From Arsukibacterium perlucidum DSM 18276 (GTDB lineage Bacteria > Pseudomonadota > Gammaproteobacteria > Enterobacterales > Alteromonadaceae), in the NCBI RefSeq assembly GCF_000382165.1, contig NZ_KB907707.1:62001-126000 (forward strand): DNA of 64,000 nucleotides. The letters run 5' to 3'. Both the position numbers and the translations under genes were made by a program. Position 1 is the stretch's first letter. Each line of letters begins with the position of its first letter. Under the pieces are notes generated by a model, which saw nothing but the letters and a program-made list of their open reading frames with translations, had not been told where the DNA came from and did not search any database. Below are positions 39,134 through 49,213 of this stretch, one piece after another.

Positions 39134-41944
39134 ATGCACGAAGGTGTAATGAAGGCGTGGTTAGAGTCTTCACATCTTGGCGGTGGTAACATGGCCTATG
39201 TGGATGAACTCTATGAATCCTACCTAGCAGAGCCCACCAGTGTTGGTGACGAATGGCGAGAGTTTTTCGCCGGTTTGCCAAAAATCGATGGGGTCGATCT
39301 TGAAACACGACATGCTGATATTCGTCAGCAGTTTGCCGATTTAGCCCGTAACAAGCACCGCGAGGTGGTGGTTGTTAATACTGGCAGCGCAACTGACACT
39401 CGTCAGGTTAAAGTGCTGCAGCTTATCAATTCTTATCGTTTTCGTGGTCATCAGCAAGCCAGCCTCGATCCACTGAACCTGTGGAAGCAACCTCGGGTTC
39501 GCGATCTTGAATTGTCTTATCACGACTTGTCTGAAGCTGATTACGATACCGAGTTCAATGTTGGATCATTCGCCAGTGGTCAGGAAACGATGAAATTGGG
39601 CGATTTGCATAAAGCACTTGAAAAAACCTATTGTGGTTCTATCGGTGCTGAATACATGCATATCGTTTCAACTGACGAAAAACGCTGGATCCAGCAACGG
39701 CTTGAAGGGACTCAATCAAGCGCAGTATTTGATAAAGAAACCCGCTTGCAGATTTTAAAAGGCCTGGTGGCGGCAGATGGTCTGGAAAAATATTTAGGCT
39801 CTAAATTCCCGGGGGCCAAGCGTTTTGGTCTGGAAGGCGGTGACGCCATGATCCCAATGCTTAAAGCGATGATTCACCGGGCGGGCGAGCAGAGTGCTAA
39901 AGATTCGGTAATCGGTATGGCGCACCGCGGCCGTCTGAATACCCTGATTAATGTACTGGGTAAAAACCCTTCTACATTATTTGACGAATTTGCCGGTAAG
40001 TATGAAGTCGTCGGTGCCGGTGATGTGAAATACCATATGGGTTTCTCATCTGATTTTGAGACCAAAGGCGGCAATGTTCATCTGGCCTTAGCGTTTAACC
40101 CATCGCATCTGGAAATTGTTAACCCGGTAGTGATTGGTTCAGTACGCGCCCGTTTAGATCGTCGTGGCTGTACTGATGGCTCACTGGCGCTGCCGATTAC
40201 CATTCACGGTGACTCTGCATTCGCTGGCCAGGGTGTGGTTGCCGAAACCTTTAACATTTCCCAAACCCGCGCCTTTAAGGTTGGCGGTACTGTTCGGGTA
40301 GTTATTAATAATCAGGTTGGCTTTACCACCTCTAATCCGGAAGACACCCGCTCTACACCTTATTGTACTGACATCGCTAAAATGGTGCAGGCGCCTATTT
40401 TCCACGTTAATGGTGATGATCCTGAAGCGGTGGTGTTTGTTGCACAGTTAGCGGTTGATTATCGTAATACGTTTAAACGCGATGTGGTCATTGACTTGTT
40501 CTGTTACCGTCGCAATGGTCATAACGAATCTGATGAGCCTAATGCAACGCAGCCGTTAATGTACCAGAAAATTAAAAAACATCCGACGCCACGCGAAATC
40601 TACGCCAGCAAGTTAGTAAGTGAAGGCGTTTGTACTGAAGACGATGTCAAAGCCTTGATTAGCGATTATCGTGACGCCCTGGATAAGGGTGATTGCGTAG
40701 TTGATGAGTGGCGGCCAATGACTGAACCTTCTGTCGACTGGACACCCTTTCTGGGCCATGACTGGGATGCGACTTATGATGCCAGCCTGGCGGTAGAAAA
40801 GCTGGTTGCCCTGGGTGAAAAAGCGATTAGCGTGCCTGAAAGTGTAACGTTGCAACGTCAGGTTAACCGGGTTTATGAAGACCGGGCGCTGATGCTGCAG
40901 GGCGAGAAAAAAATAGACTGGGGTATGGCGGAAATTCTGGCATACGCAGCAACGGTTGCCGAGGGTAACCGGATCCGCTTTGTTGGTCAGGATTCTGGCC
41001 GGGGTACTTTCTTCCATCGGCATGCTGTTTTGCATAACCAGGAAGATGGTAGTACCTATACACCCTTGAGCACGATTAGTGATGATCAGGGGCCGTTTCA
41101 AATTTTTGACTCGGCGTTATCAGAAGAAGCGGTGCTGGCAATCGAATATGGCTATGCAACGGCTGAACCCCGTGCATTGGTGATCTGGGAAGCGCAGTTT
41201 GGTGACTTTGCCAACGGTGCACAGGTTGTTATTGACCAGTTTTTAAGTTCAGGTGAACAAAAGTGGGGCCGCTTATGTGGTCTGACATTGTTATTACCTC
41301 ATGGCTATGAAGGTCAGGGCCCGGAGCACTCATCAGCCAGGCTGGAGCGTTTCCTGCAGTTATGTGCAGATCACAATATGCAGGTATGTATTCCAACTAC
41401 CCCCGCGCAGGTATTTAATATGTTGCGCCGGCAAATGGTGCGGCCGATGCGCCGGCCATTAATTGTGATGTCGCCTAAATCTTTGCTACGTCATCCTCTG
41501 GCAACATCAACTCTGGAAGAGCTGGCTTCTGGCAAGTTCCTTAATGTCATTGGTGAAATTGATGATATTAAGCCAGCTGATGTGAAGCGGGTCGTTTTCT
41601 GTAGCGGTAAGGTGTACTACGAATTGCTGGAAGAGCGGCGCAAGCGGGAACAGACCGACGTTGCTATTGTCCGGGTAGAACAATTGTATCCGTTCCCACA
41701 TGACGAAATGCTGGAAGTGCTTAGCCAGTATCAGCATGTTACTGACTTTGTCTGGTGTCAGGAAGAGCCGCAAAATCAGGGTGCCTGGTATTGTAGTCAG
41801 CATCATTTCCGGGCCGCGATCCCTAAAGCGGGCTATCTGACATACGCAGGCCGCGATGCGTCATCGTCGCCGGCAGTAGGGTATTTGTCTGTGCATAACA
41901 AGCAGCAGCAAGCCTTAGTTAACGATGCGCTAAGCATTAAATAA
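39134..41944 (+). CDS. sucA: 2-oxoglutarate dehydrogenase E1 component SucA
   Basis: A 936-residue thiamine-diphosphate enzyme that decarboxylates 2-oxoglutarate in the TCA cycle. It has an N-terminal E2-binding segment (MKAWLESSHLGGGNMAYVDE), RFRGHQQASLDPL, MAHRGRLNTLINVLGK, the ThDP/metal site with HGDSAFAGQGVVAE and later FCYRRNGHNESDEP, and the C-terminal transketolase-like half with FHRHAVLHNQ. The start ATG at 39134 follows AAGGGA by about 7 bases. sucB follows after 66 bases that contain a hairpin. The E3 gene (lpd) is not in the window. Confidence 0.97.
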   Translation: MHEGVMKAWLESSHLGGGNMAYVDELYESYLAEPTSVGDEWREFFAGLPKIDGVDLETRHADIRQQFADLARNKHREVVVVNTGSATDTRQVKVLQLINSYRFRGHQQASLDPLNLWKQPRVRDLELSYHDLSEADYDTEFNVGSFASGQETMKLGDLHKALEKTYCGSIGAEYMHIVSTDEKRWIQQRLEGTQSSAVFDKETRLQILKGLVAADGLEKYLGSKFPGAKRFGLEGGDAMIPMLKAMIHRAGEQSAKDSVIGMAHRGRLNTLINVLGKNPSTLFDEFAGKYEVVGAGDVKYHMGFSSDFETKGGNVHLALAFNPSHLEIVNPVVIGSVRARLDRRGCTDGSLALPITIHGDSAFAGQGVVAETFNISQTRAFKVGGTVRVVINNQVGFTTSNPEDTRSTPYCTDIAKMVQAPIFHVNGDDPEAVVFVAQLAVDYRNTFKRDVVIDLFCYRRNGHNESDEPNATQPLMYQKIKKHPTPREIYASKLVSEGVCTEDDVKALISDYRDALDKGDCVVDEWRPMTEPSVDWTPFLGHDWDATYDASLAVEKLVALGEKAISVPESVTLQRQVNRVYEDRALMLQGEKKIDWGMAEILAYAATVAEGNRIRFVGQDSGRGTFFHRHAVLHNQEDGSTYTPLSTISDDQGPFQIFDSALSEEAVLAIEYGYATAEPRALVIWEAQFGDFANGAQVVIDQFLSSGEQKWGRLCGLTLLLPHGYEGQGPEHSSARLERFLQLCADHNMQVCIPTTPAQVFNMLRRQMVRPMRRPLIVMSPKSLLRHPLATSTLEELASGKFLNVIGEIDDIKPADVKRVVFCSGKVYYELLEERRKREQTDVAIVRVEQLYPFPHDEMLEVLSQYQHVTDFVWCQEEPQNQGAWYCSQHHFRAAIPKAGYLTYAGRDASSSPAVGYLSVHNKQQQALVNDALSIK

Positions 41945-41952
41945 GAAATTGT

Positions 41953-41973
41953 CCGGCTCGTAGCACGGGCCGG
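41953..41973 (+). other. Stem-loop between sucA and sucB, without a T-run
   Basis: CCGGCTCG pairs with CGGGCCGG around a 5-base loop, with one G-T pair. It lacks a T-run, so it is more likely an mRNA processing or stabilising element than a terminator. The effect is inference. Confidence 0.5.
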
Positions 41974-42010
41974 TTGAACCAAATAAGACTAACCGGTAAA
42001 AGGTGAAAAA

Positions 42011-43225
42011 GTGGAAATTAAAGTACCCGTACTTCCAGAATCTGTTGCAGATGCAACCATCGCCACCTGGCACGTAAAAACAGGCGAAGCCGTAACACGC
42101 GATCAGGTATTAGTTGATATTGAAACCGACAAAGTTGTTCTTGAAGTGGTTGCTCAGGCTGACGGTGTTATGGGTGAGATCATTCATGACACTGGCGCAA
42201 CGGTAACGGCTGAAGAAGTTATCGGCAAAATGGAAGCTGGCGCGGCACCAGCTGCGAAAAAAGACGATGCCAAAGCAGATGCTTCAGCTAAGTCTGATGA
42301 CAAAGCAGAAGCTAAATCAGATGCCAAATCAGATGATAGCAACGACGACGCCTTAAGCCCGTCAGTGCGCCGGATGATTTCAGAAAAAGGTCTGGACGCC
42401 AGCAAAATTAAAGGCAGTGGTAAAAATGGCCGGGTAACCAAAGAAGATGTTGAAAAATTTGTTGCCGCCGGAAGTAACAAAGGCGCTGCGGCCAGCACGT
42501 CAGCCCCAGCAGCCGTTAGCGGTGACCGCAGCCAGAAACGGGTACCGATGACCCGTCTGCGGAAAACGATTGCTAACCGATTGTTGGAAGCGAAAAACTC
42601 TACCGCCATGTTAACCACGTTTAACGAAGTGAACATGAAGCCGATTATGGACTTGCGTAAGCAATACCAGGACGTGTTTGAAAAGCGTCACGGTATCCGT
42701 TTAGGCTTTATGTCGTTCTATGTAAAAGCAGTAACTGAAGCGCTGAAGCGTTTCCCAGAAGTTAACGCCGCCATTGATGGTGACGACATTGTTTATCACA
42801 ACTACTTTGATGTCAGTATTGCCGTGTCTACCCCGCGTGGTCTGGTAACACCAGTGCTGCGTGATTGTGACAAAATGAACCTGGCAGAAATTGAAAAAGC
42901 TATTAAAGAGCTGGCTTTGAAAGGCCGTGACGGCAAACTGGCGATGGATGATTTGACCGGCGGTAATTTCACTATTACCAATGGCGGCGTGTTTGGTTCG
43001 TTAATGTCTACGCCAATTATCAATCCACCGCAATCTGCTATTTTGGGTATGCATAAAATTCAGGACCGGGTGATGGTTGTCGACGGCAAAATGGAAATTT
43101 TGCCTATGATGTATCTGGCACTGTCATACGATCACCGGATTATTGATGGTAAAGAGTCAGTAGGCTTCCTGGTAACTATTAAAGAATTACTGGAAGATCC
43201 AACCCGTATTTTACTGGATATCTAA
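42011..43225 (+). CDS. sucB: 2-oxoglutarate dehydrogenase E2 (dihydrolipoyl succinyltransferase) SucB
   Basis: A 404-residue core of the 2-oxoglutarate dehydrogenase complex. Lipoyl domain 1-80 with Lys41 in [11 protein letters not shown]; an Ala/Lys/Asp-rich flexible linker (about 82-115); the peripheral subunit-binding domain (about 116-155: [15 protein letters not shown] ... [14 protein letters not shown]); the acyltransferase domain with the catalytic [11 protein letters not shown] (His375, Asp379). The start codon is GTG, with AAAGG upstream. It has a single lipoyl domain, as in E. coli. A strong terminator follows. Confidence 0.97.
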   Translation: MEIKVPVLPESVADATIATWHVKTGEAVTRDQVLVDIETDKVVLEVVAQADGVMGEIIHDTGATVTAEEVIGKMEAGAAPAAKKDDAKADASAKSDDKAEAKSDAKSDDSNDDALSPSVRRMISEKGLDASKIKGSGKNGRVTKEDVEKFVAAGSNKGAAASTSAPAAVSGDRSQKRVPMTRLRKTIANRLLEAKNSTAMLTTFNEVNMKPIMDLRKQYQDVFEKRHGIRLGFMSFYVKAVTEALKRFPEVNAAIDGDDIVYHNYFDVSIAVSTPRGLVTPVLRDCDKMNLAEIEKAIKELALKGRDGKLAMDDLTGGNFTITNGGVFGSLMSTPIINPPQSAILGMHKIQDRVMVVDGKMEILPMMYLALSYDHRIIDGKESVGFLVTIKELLEDPTRILLDI

Positions 43226-43245
43226 TTATTCAGAAAAAGTGCACA

Positions 43246-43277
43246 AAAATGCTGTTGTTTTAGGGCAACAGCATTTT
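43246..43277 (+). terminator. Intrinsic terminator downstream of sucB
   Basis: AAAATGCTGTTG pairs perfectly with CAACAGCATTTT around an 8-base loop, about 20 bases past the sucB stop. The T-run is short, so read-through to sucC is possible. Confidence 0.75.
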
Positions 43278-43302
43278 GTATTTCGCCGGTTGGCACTATA
43301 AT
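43274..43302 (+). promoter_or_regulatory. Candidate promoter for sucCD
   Basis: A perfect TATAAT (43297-43302) lies about 70 bases upstream of sucC, directly after the sucB terminator. The -35 position reads TTTTGT at 17-base spacing, which is weak. It suggests that sucCD can be transcribed on its own. Confidence 0.5.
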
Positions 43303-43372
43303 ATGCGCCGATCGAAACATCAGGCTGCACCATAACGGGCAGCTTCCATATTCAAATGAACGGAAATTAGCC

Positions 43373-44539
43373 ATGAATTTGCACGAGTATCAGGGTAAGC
43401 AATTGTTTGCCCAATATGGTTTGCCTGTATCTAAAGGCATCGCCGCAGCTACTGTAGAAGAAGCGGTAGCAGCTGCAGATAAAATCGGCGGCGATATGTT
43501 TGTTGTCAAAGCTCAGGTTCACGCTGGTGGTCGCGGTAAAGCGGGCGGTGTGAAGCTGGTAAAAAGCAAAGAAGACATCAAAGCTTTCGCAGAAAAATGG
43601 CTTGGCAAGAACCTGGTAACTTACCAGACTGACGAAAAAGGTCAGCCGGTTAGCCGTATCCTGGTTGAACCTTGCACTGATATTGCTCAGGAATTGTATT
43701 TAGGTGCGGTAGTTGACCGCGCTTCACGTCGTATCGTGTTTATGGCCTCTACTGAAGGTGGCGTGGAAATTGAAACCGTTGCCCACGAAACCCCGGAAAA
43801 AATTCTGAAAGCCGCTATCGACCCGCTGGTAGGCGCACAGCCGTATCAGGGCCGTGACCTGGCTTTCAAACTGGGCCTGGAAGGCAAGCAAATTAACCAG
43901 TTCGTGAAAATCTTTATGGGTTTAGCGAAACTGTTCCAGGAAAAAGATCTGGCGTTGTTAGAAGTTAACCCGCTGGTTATTACCCCGGCTGGTGACTTGC
44001 ACTGCTTAGATGCCAAGCTGGTTATCGATGGTAATGCCTTGTATCGTCACCCTGAATTAAAAGAGATGCAGGACCCATCGCAGGAAGATCCACGTGAAGC
44101 ACATGCTGCCTCGTGGGAGCTGAACTATGTTGCCTTAGGTGGTGACATTGGCTGTATGGTAAACGGTGCTGGCCTGGCCATGGGTACCATGGATATCGTG
44201 AAATTGCATGGTGGCCAACCGGCTAACTTCCTGGATGTTGGCGGCGGCGCAACCAAAGAGCGGGTAGTTGAAGCATTCAAAATTATCCTGTCTGATGATG
44301 CTGTTAAAGCCGTATTTATTAACATCTTCGGCGGTATCGTTCGTTGCGATATGATTGCTGAAGGCGTTATTGGCGCAGTAAAAGAAGTCGGCGTTAAAGT
44401 ACCTGTCGTTGTTCGTCTGCAAGGTAACAATGCAGAACTGGGCGCGAAAGTACTGTCTGAAAGCGGCTTAAACATCATCGCTGACACAGACTTAACCAGT
44501 GCTGCCAAGCAAGTGGTTGCAGCAGCGGCTAAGGCATAA
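43373..44539 (+). CDS. sucC: Succinyl-CoA synthetase beta subunit SucC
   Basis: A 388-residue ATP-grasp subunit that makes succinate and ATP or GTP from succinyl-CoA. It starts [20 protein letters not shown], has [16 protein letters not shown] in the nucleotide site, [10 protein letters not shown] for metal binding and [17 protein letters not shown] near the CoA-side interface. Length is the same as in E. coli. sucD begins 10 bases after the stop. Confidence 0.97.
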   Translation: MNLHEYQGKQLFAQYGLPVSKGIAAATVEEAVAAADKIGGDMFVVKAQVHAGGRGKAGGVKLVKSKEDIKAFAEKWLGKNLVTYQTDEKGQPVSRILVEPCTDIAQELYLGAVVDRASRRIVFMASTEGGVEIETVAHETPEKILKAAIDPLVGAQPYQGRDLAFKLGLEGKQINQFVKIFMGLAKLFQEKDLALLEVNPLVITPAGDLHCLDAKLVIDGNALYRHPELKEMQDPSQEDPREAHAASWELNYVALGGDIGCMVNGAGLAMGTMDIVKLHGGQPANFLDVGGGATKERVVEAFKIILSDDAVKAVFINIFGGIVRCDMIAEGVIGAVKEVGVKVPVVVRLQGNNAELGAKVLSESGLNIIADTDLTSAAKQVVAAAAKA

Positions 44540-44549
44540 GGGGTAAGTA

Positions 44550-45422
44550 ATGAGCGTATTAATTAATAAAGATACCAAAGTAATTTGTCAGGGTTTCACT
44601 GGCGCCCAGGGTACTTTTCACTCTGAACAAGCCATCGCTTACGGTACCAAAATGGTTGGCGGTGTTACGCCGGGTAAAGGTGGTCAGACTCACCTGGGTT
44701 TACCGGTATTTAACACGGTACAGGAAGCAGTAGATGCTACCGGTGCTACAGCTTCTGTTATTTATGTACCAGCAGCGTTTTGTAAAGACTCTATTCTGGA
44801 AGCGGCTAACAGCGGTATTCAGTTAATCGTATGTATTACTGAAGGTATTCCTACCCTGGATATGCTGGATGCTAAAGTAAAATGTGACGAATTAGGCGTT
44901 ACCTTAATTGGCCCTAACTGTCCGGGTGTTATTACACCAGGCGAATGTAAAATTGGCATTATGCCGGGTCACATTCACCAGCCAGGTAAAGTAGGCATAG
45001 TGTCACGTTCAGGCACCCTGACTTATGAAGCCGTTAAACAAACTACGGATTACGGTTTTGGTCAGTCTACCTGTGTTGGTATCGGTGGCGACCCGATCCC
45101 GGGTTCAAACTTTATCGATATCCTGAAGTTATTCCAGGAAGACCCGCAAACCGAAGCTATCGTGATGATTGGTGAAATCGGTGGTTCTGCAGAAGAAGAA
45201 GCGGCTGCTTATATTAAACAGCACGTAACTAAGCCTGTAGTATCTTATATTGCTGGTGTTACCGCACCTGCCGGTAAGCGGATGGGCCATGCTGGCGCTA
45301 TCATCTCTGGTGGTAAAGGTACTGCTGATGAGAAGTTTGCTGCGCTGGAAGATGCCGGTGTTAAAACCGTAAAAAGCCTGGCAGATATCGGCCAGGCTCT
45401 GAAAGAATTGACTGGTTGGTAA
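44550..45422 (+). CDS. sucD: Succinyl-CoA synthetase alpha subunit SucD
   Basis: A 290-residue subunit that binds CoA and carries the phosphohistidine. It has [19 protein letters not shown] in the CoA site, [20 protein letters not shown], and [17 protein letters not shown] with the active His near residue 247. It ends at a clear terminator 18 bases past the stop. Confidence 0.97.
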   Translation: MSVLINKDTKVICQGFTGAQGTFHSEQAIAYGTKMVGGVTPGKGGQTHLGLPVFNTVQEAVDATGATASVIYVPAAFCKDSILEAANSGIQLIVCITEGIPTLDMLDAKVKCDELGVTLIGPNCPGVITPGECKIGIMPGHIHQPGKVGIVSRSGTLTYEAVKQTTDYGFGQSTCVGIGGDPIPGSNFIDILKLFQEDPQTEAIVMIGEIGGSAEEEAAAYIKQHVTKPVVSYIAGVTAPAGKRMGHAGAIISGGKGTADEKFAALEDAGVKTVKSLADIGQALKELTGW

Positions 45423-45440
45423 TAATCAGTAAGTAATAAA

Positions 45441-45468
45441 AAAACCGCCAACTGGCGGTTTTTTTTGG
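45441..45468. terminator. Intrinsic terminator downstream of sucD
   Basis: AAAACCGCC and GGCGGTTTT form a stem around AACT, with a long T-run on the plus strand. The A-run on the other side also suits the minus-strand small gene ending at 45482. Confidence 0.88.
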
Positions 45469-45481
45469 TTAGTCCTTCAGT

Positions 45482-45662
45482 CTATTTATAGCCTAAAAGC
45501 TCTCTAAGGCCAGGCACAGCATAATCAACGATACGTTTCTGCATCGTAGGAAACTGCTTGGGGAAATCCATAACAATTCCTGTCAGATTATCCCGATAGG
45601 TGTGTGCTTGCCAGTAAACCGCTGATAGCTATGGCCAGTGGAGAAAGTTTGGATACTTTCAT
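45482..45662 (-). pseudogene. Small gene broken by a one-base frameshift (about 59 residues if intact)
   Basis: On the minus strand an ATG at 45662 has AGGAG 8 bases upstream and reads MKVSKLSPLAIAIS, a basic start running into a hydrophobic segment. That frame then stops after 24 codons (45588). Removing one G at 45619-45620 joins it to a frame reading VYWQAHTYRDNLTGIVMDFP, KQFPTMQKRIVDYAVPGLRE and LLGYK, then TAG at 45482. The joined product would be a 59-residue protein with one N-terminal membrane anchor. The total length of 181 bases is 3x60+1, as expected for a single insertion. I do not know the family. A sequencing error or programmed shift is possible. Confidence 0.6.
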
Positions 45663-46013
45663 TAATTGTTCTCCTGGAATAACTATTATTATTGGGCCGT
45701 AAATTTACTTATTGCTTTTACGATAGATATTTATAACAGCCAACAACAGCTAGTGACAATGACTAACTAAGATTTTTCGCGATGTTTTCAACGTTTAATG
45801 GAAGACGTCCAGCAACCGGGTTGGTGCAATAGATGTGTACTCAATAGAACGAAAAAACCGATGAAGCTGGTTCACCGGTTTTGAGTACTACTCCACGAAT
45901 CTATCGCAGGGGGTAAGTGCTAGTTCGTATTCTTTGACTAACAAATCATTAGGTTAACTATTTCCCTAGAAAATCTAATGTAATAAAAACAATTACTAAA
46001 CTTACTAATTTAA
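45663..46013. other. 351-base AT-rich spacer without a gene
   Basis: No open frame of note, RNA gene or mobile-element end is seen. It contains the inverted repeat described at 45837-45888. It is the downstream region of the secreted-protein gene that ends at 46014 and the upstream region of the frameshifted small gene. Confidence 0.5.
45837..45888. repeat. Interrupted inverted repeat, possible terminator of the secreted-protein gene
   Basis: GTACTCAA and AACCG on the left match CGGTTTTGAGTAC on the right, with an 11-base bulge in the left arm and a loop of about 15 bases. It lies about 125 bases past the stop of the minus-strand gene at 46014. It may be a structured 3' end, but the T-run is weak. 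Confidence 0.4.
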
Positions 46014-46769
46014 TCACCAAGTTGGGCACTTCATTAGCCTACCGTTGCGAGTGCATATAGCTGCATTCCCGATTACAACTACTGATGAAATGGTAGTTAC
46101 GTATCCATCATTATCGGTGACTTTCAACTCAATTTCATGGCCAGAAAAATCAGCGTATAGTGTTGAGCCATTGATGCTTGCCGGTTGGCCGTTGATTTTA
46201 GCCTGAGCTGATACAACTGTACCATCTGGATCTGAATGAGAAAACTGCACATATCCTTCACTAGCTTTGTAGTAAGTGATATTTCCTTCAACTCGATCAA
46301 CAACTCTGGCTACAGAGAATGACGCAACCGGTTTTCGGTCACACACTCTAGTAACCGTATCTTCATTGTGCGAGAAATCTAGTGATGCTGTGCATTGAAG
46401 AGGTATTGTAACATTTCGCACTGGACTACAAGTCGTTGATGACTCAGGTTCAGATTGAGGAATTGTAATACTACCAGTTACTGTCACATTCGGTTGATAG
46501 GATTTGCTGAAGTCTTTGGTTAAGTTTTTATACAGTTGCTCTACAAGTAGAGTTACACTTGGAGTTCCTGGAGAGCAAGTCTTTTTAAGATAGTAACCTC
46601 TGCAGCTTGCTGTTCCAGCATAAATTGGAACAGAGGTTATTTCCTCTCGGCAATTTACTTCCTCTCCACCACCTGTAGCACCACCAAAGCTCGGTGCATT
46701 TGCGTAAGTGTGTGACGAGTAAGTGAATAAAGTTATTAGTGCCGCCGCTGATAGTTTACATATTTTCAA
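46014..46769 (-). CDS. Secreted Cys-rich protein with a PKD-like domain, unknown
   Basis: A 251-residue exported protein with signal peptide MKICKLSAAALITLFTYSSH and predicted cleavage after TYANA. The mature part has eight Cys: six in the first half (before residue about 146) and two at the very end (ICTRNGRLMKC), suggesting disulfides. Residues about 148-238 fit a PKD/Ig-like domain (FSHSDPDGTVVSAQ and VTDNDGYVTTIS). A Gly-rich stretch (FGGATGGGEE) follows the signal. No enzyme motif is seen. The gene is AT-rich, with codon use unlike the neighbouring central-metabolism genes, and sits in an AT-rich island, suggesting acquisition. Family unknown; an extracellular adhesion or inhibitor role is only a guess. 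Confidence 0.75.
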   Translation of the reverse strand: MKICKLSAAALITLFTYSSHTYANAPSFGGATGGGEEVNCREEITSVPIYAGTASCRGYYLKKTCSPGTPSVTLLVEQLYKNLTKDFSKSYQPNVTVTGSITIPQSEPESSTTCSPVRNVTIPLQCTASLDFSHNEDTVTRVCDRKPVASFSVARVVDRVEGNITYYKASEGYVQFSHSDPDGTVVSAQAKINGQPASINGSTLYADFSGHEIELKVTDNDGYVTTISSVVVIGNAAICTRNGRLMKCPTW

Positions 46770-47051
46770 TTTTAATACCTCATTTTTTTGAATGAGATAT
46801 ATAATTACCTAAAATTAATTTTATGTAAATAAAAAAACAAGTTATTTGTTTTTTAACGTTATATTTGGTCGCATTTAATTAAAAATTACACATTATATTT
46901 TTGGTGTTTCCCAAATGTTGGGTCTAATACGTTGATTCTCTGGTTCTCGCGGCTATTTTTTCCGTTCTACCATTAGCCACTGCCAATAGCAGTGTTATAA
47001 TGCCGGCCATTGTGGTTCTCTTTATCTGTTTTAACAAGGACATTGTATATT
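46770..47051. other. AT-rich divergent spacer between the secreted-protein gene and glnS
   Basis: About 280 bases with long A/T runs and no gene. It must hold the promoters of both neighbours. An upstream in-frame start for glnS at 47010 is open but not favoured. Confidence 0.5.
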
Positions 47052-48716
47052 ATGGCGGACGTTGAACATCGCCCCAGCAATTTTATCCGGCAAATTATTG
47101 ATGCCGATTTGGCCAGTGGCAAACATAACGTGGTGCAAACCCGTTTTCCGCCCGAGCCCAATGGTTTCTTACATATTGGCCATGCTAAGTCTATTTGCTT
47201 AAACTTTGGCATTGCCGAAGATTATCAGGGGCAATGTAATTTACGGTTTGACGATACCAACCCTGAAAAAGAAAACATCGACTTTGTTAACTCCATTCAG
47301 CAGGATGTGAATTGGTTGGGTTTTCAGTGGAGTGGTGAGGTTCGCTATTCATCAGATTACTTTGATGCGCTGCATGATTTTGCGGTTGAGTTAATCAGCA
47401 AAGGGCTGGCTTATGTCTGCTTTTTAAATGCTGAGCAAATGCGCGAGTATCGCGGCAATTTAACCCAGCCGGGGAAAAACAGTCCGACCCGTGATACCTC
47501 AGTGGCAGAAAATCTGGCGTTATTTGCTAAGATGCGGGCGGGTGGCTTTAAAGAGGGCGAATGCTCGCTGCGCGCCAAAATAGATATGAGCTCCAGCTTT
47601 ATCTGTATGCGTGATCCGGTTATTTACCGGGTGAAGTTTGCCCATCACCATCAAACCGGTGACAAGTGGTGCATTTATCCAATGTACGACTTTACCCATT
47701 GTATATCTGATGCACTGGAAGGCATTACTCACTCGCTCTGTACTCTGGAGTTTCAGGATAACCGCCGGTTATACGACTGGATCCTCGATAACATCAGTAT
47801 TAACTGCCACCCGCAACAGATTGAGTTCTCCCGCTTAAATCTCGAATATGCGGTAATGAGTAAACGTAAACTGCAAACTCTGGTTGAAAAACAACTGGTA
47901 ACTGGCTGGGACGATCCGCGGATGCCGACGATTGCCGGCTTACGCCGTCGCGGTTATACCGCTGCTTCCATTCGTGAGTTTGCTAAACGTATTGGCGTGA
48001 CCAAGCAGGATAACGTGATTGAAATGAGCGCGTTAGAAGCCTGTATCCGGGAAGATTTAGACGCTGCTGCGCCAAGGGCAATGGCGGTTATAGATCCGCT
48101 GAAGGTGACTATTACCAATTATCCGGCTGATGGCATAGAGTGGCTTGATTCGCCTAATCACCCGAAAGACGACAGTATGGGCAGCCGCAAGTTACCATTT
48201 GGTCCGGTTGTTTATATTGACCGCGCTGATTTTCGGGAAGAGGCCAATAAAAAATACAAGCGTCTGGTACTGAATAGCGATGTGCGGTTACGCAACGCTT
48301 ATGTTATCCATGCTGACGAAGTGCTGAAAGATAGCGACGGCAATATTACCGAACTTAAATGTAGTTATCTGCCGGAAACGCTGGGCGAGAACCCGGCAGA
48401 CGGCCGTAAAGTGCGTGGCGTTATTCACTGGGTAGAAGCCGGCCATGCTGTACCGGCTGAGTTCCGGGTATATGACCGGCTGTTCAGCGAGGCAAATCCG
48501 GCGGCAGCGGATGACTTTTTAACAGTTATTAACCCCGAATCATTAGTGATTAAACAGGGATTTGCCGAGCCGTCGCTGGCCACTGCAAAAGTTGAGCAAG
48601 CTTATCAGTTTGAGCGGGAAGGGTACTACTGTGCTGACCGTGACTCTGCCACTGCCAAGCTGGTGTTTAACCGTACTGTCGGCTTGCGGGATAGCTGGGG
48701 TAAGTCTGAAGAGTAA
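47052..48716 (+). CDS. glnS: Glutaminyl-tRNA synthetase GlnS
   Basis: A 554-residue class I synthetase that charges tRNA-Gln. The HIGH motif is in [17 protein letters not shown] and the KMSKS equivalent is [18 protein letters not shown] and [19 protein letters not shown] are typical. The start at 47052 ([16 protein letters not shown]) gives the E. coli length; a start 14 codons upstream is open but unlike the family. AAGGA lies about 12 bases before the ATG. A perfect palindromic terminator follows. Confidence 0.97.
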   Translation: MADVEHRPSNFIRQIIDADLASGKHNVVQTRFPPEPNGFLHIGHAKSICLNFGIAEDYQGQCNLRFDDTNPEKENIDFVNSIQQDVNWLGFQWSGEVRYSSDYFDALHDFAVELISKGLAYVCFLNAEQMREYRGNLTQPGKNSPTRDTSVAENLALFAKMRAGGFKEGECSLRAKIDMSSSFICMRDPVIYRVKFAHHHQTGDKWCIYPMYDFTHCISDALEGITHSLCTLEFQDNRRLYDWILDNISINCHPQQIEFSRLNLEYAVMSKRKLQTLVEKQLVTGWDDPRMPTIAGLRRRGYTAASIREFAKRIGVTKQDNVIEMSALEACIREDLDAAAPRAMAVIDPLKVTITNYPADGIEWLDSPNHPKDDSMGSRKLPFGPVVYIDRADFREEANKKYKRLVLNSDVRLRNAYVIHADEVLKDSDGNITELKCSYLPETLGENPADGRKVRGVIHWVEAGHAVPAEFRVYDRLFSEANPAAADDFLTVINPESLVIKQGFAEPSLATAKVEQAYQFEREGYYCADRDSATAKLVFNRTVGLRDSWGKSEE

Positions 48717-48737
48717 GCTTTGCAAGCTTGCAGCTAA

Positions 48738-48771
48738 AACAAAGGCCACTTAAGTGGCCTTTGTTTTTTTA
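48738..48771. terminator. Terminator downstream of glnS
   Basis: A perfect 28-base palindrome has left arm AACAAAGGCCACTT and a T-run after it. It lies between converging glnS and the DUF3185 gene and may serve both. Confidence 0.88.
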
Positions 48772-48789
48772 CAGATTTAGTAAAGTTGG

Positions 48790-48984
48790 TTATTTTTTCA
48801 GTAGCATGCCAATGCCGATAATAGCGGCCAGGCCACCACCAACCAGATACCAGACGGCATTGTCCGTCGGGCTACCTGTCACTAACTCTGTTACTTCCGA
48901 CGCTGCAGAGTTATACGCGTTGTAGCCAAAATAAAGAAGTACCGTACCCACAACAATTAATGCTAAACCAATGATTTTATTCAT
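48790..48984 (-). CDS. DUF3185 small membrane protein
   Basis: A 64-residue protein with two TM helices (about 3-22 and 42-61) joined by a short acidic/Ser-Thr loop (NSAASEVTELVTGSPTDNA), the DUF3185 pattern. The ATG at 48984 is chosen because AAGGAG lies 7 bases upstream; an upstream start would add 12 polar residues. The family's function is unknown; it is an inner-membrane protein. It converges on glnS. Confidence 0.85.
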   Translation of the reverse strand: MNKIIGLALIVVGTVLLYFGYNAYNSAASEVTELVTGSPTDNAVWYLVGGGLAAIIGIGMLLKK

Positions 48985-49213
48985 AACGTTCTCCTTTGTT
49001 ATCGACACCAGTCTAGCCATTAATTAAATTAAAGCAAATCAATATGTTATTTAAGTAAAAAGTAATTTGCAAAAAATGGCGGCTAATTGCAAAAAATTTA
49101 CATTGTGGGCTGCTGAGCGGCTACCGGATAATTTTCCAGGATTAATTCGGTTTATCAAACCATGACTCTGATATCATTCAGCTAAATTATTTTTAGCTTT
49201 GCTGAGGCCAGAT

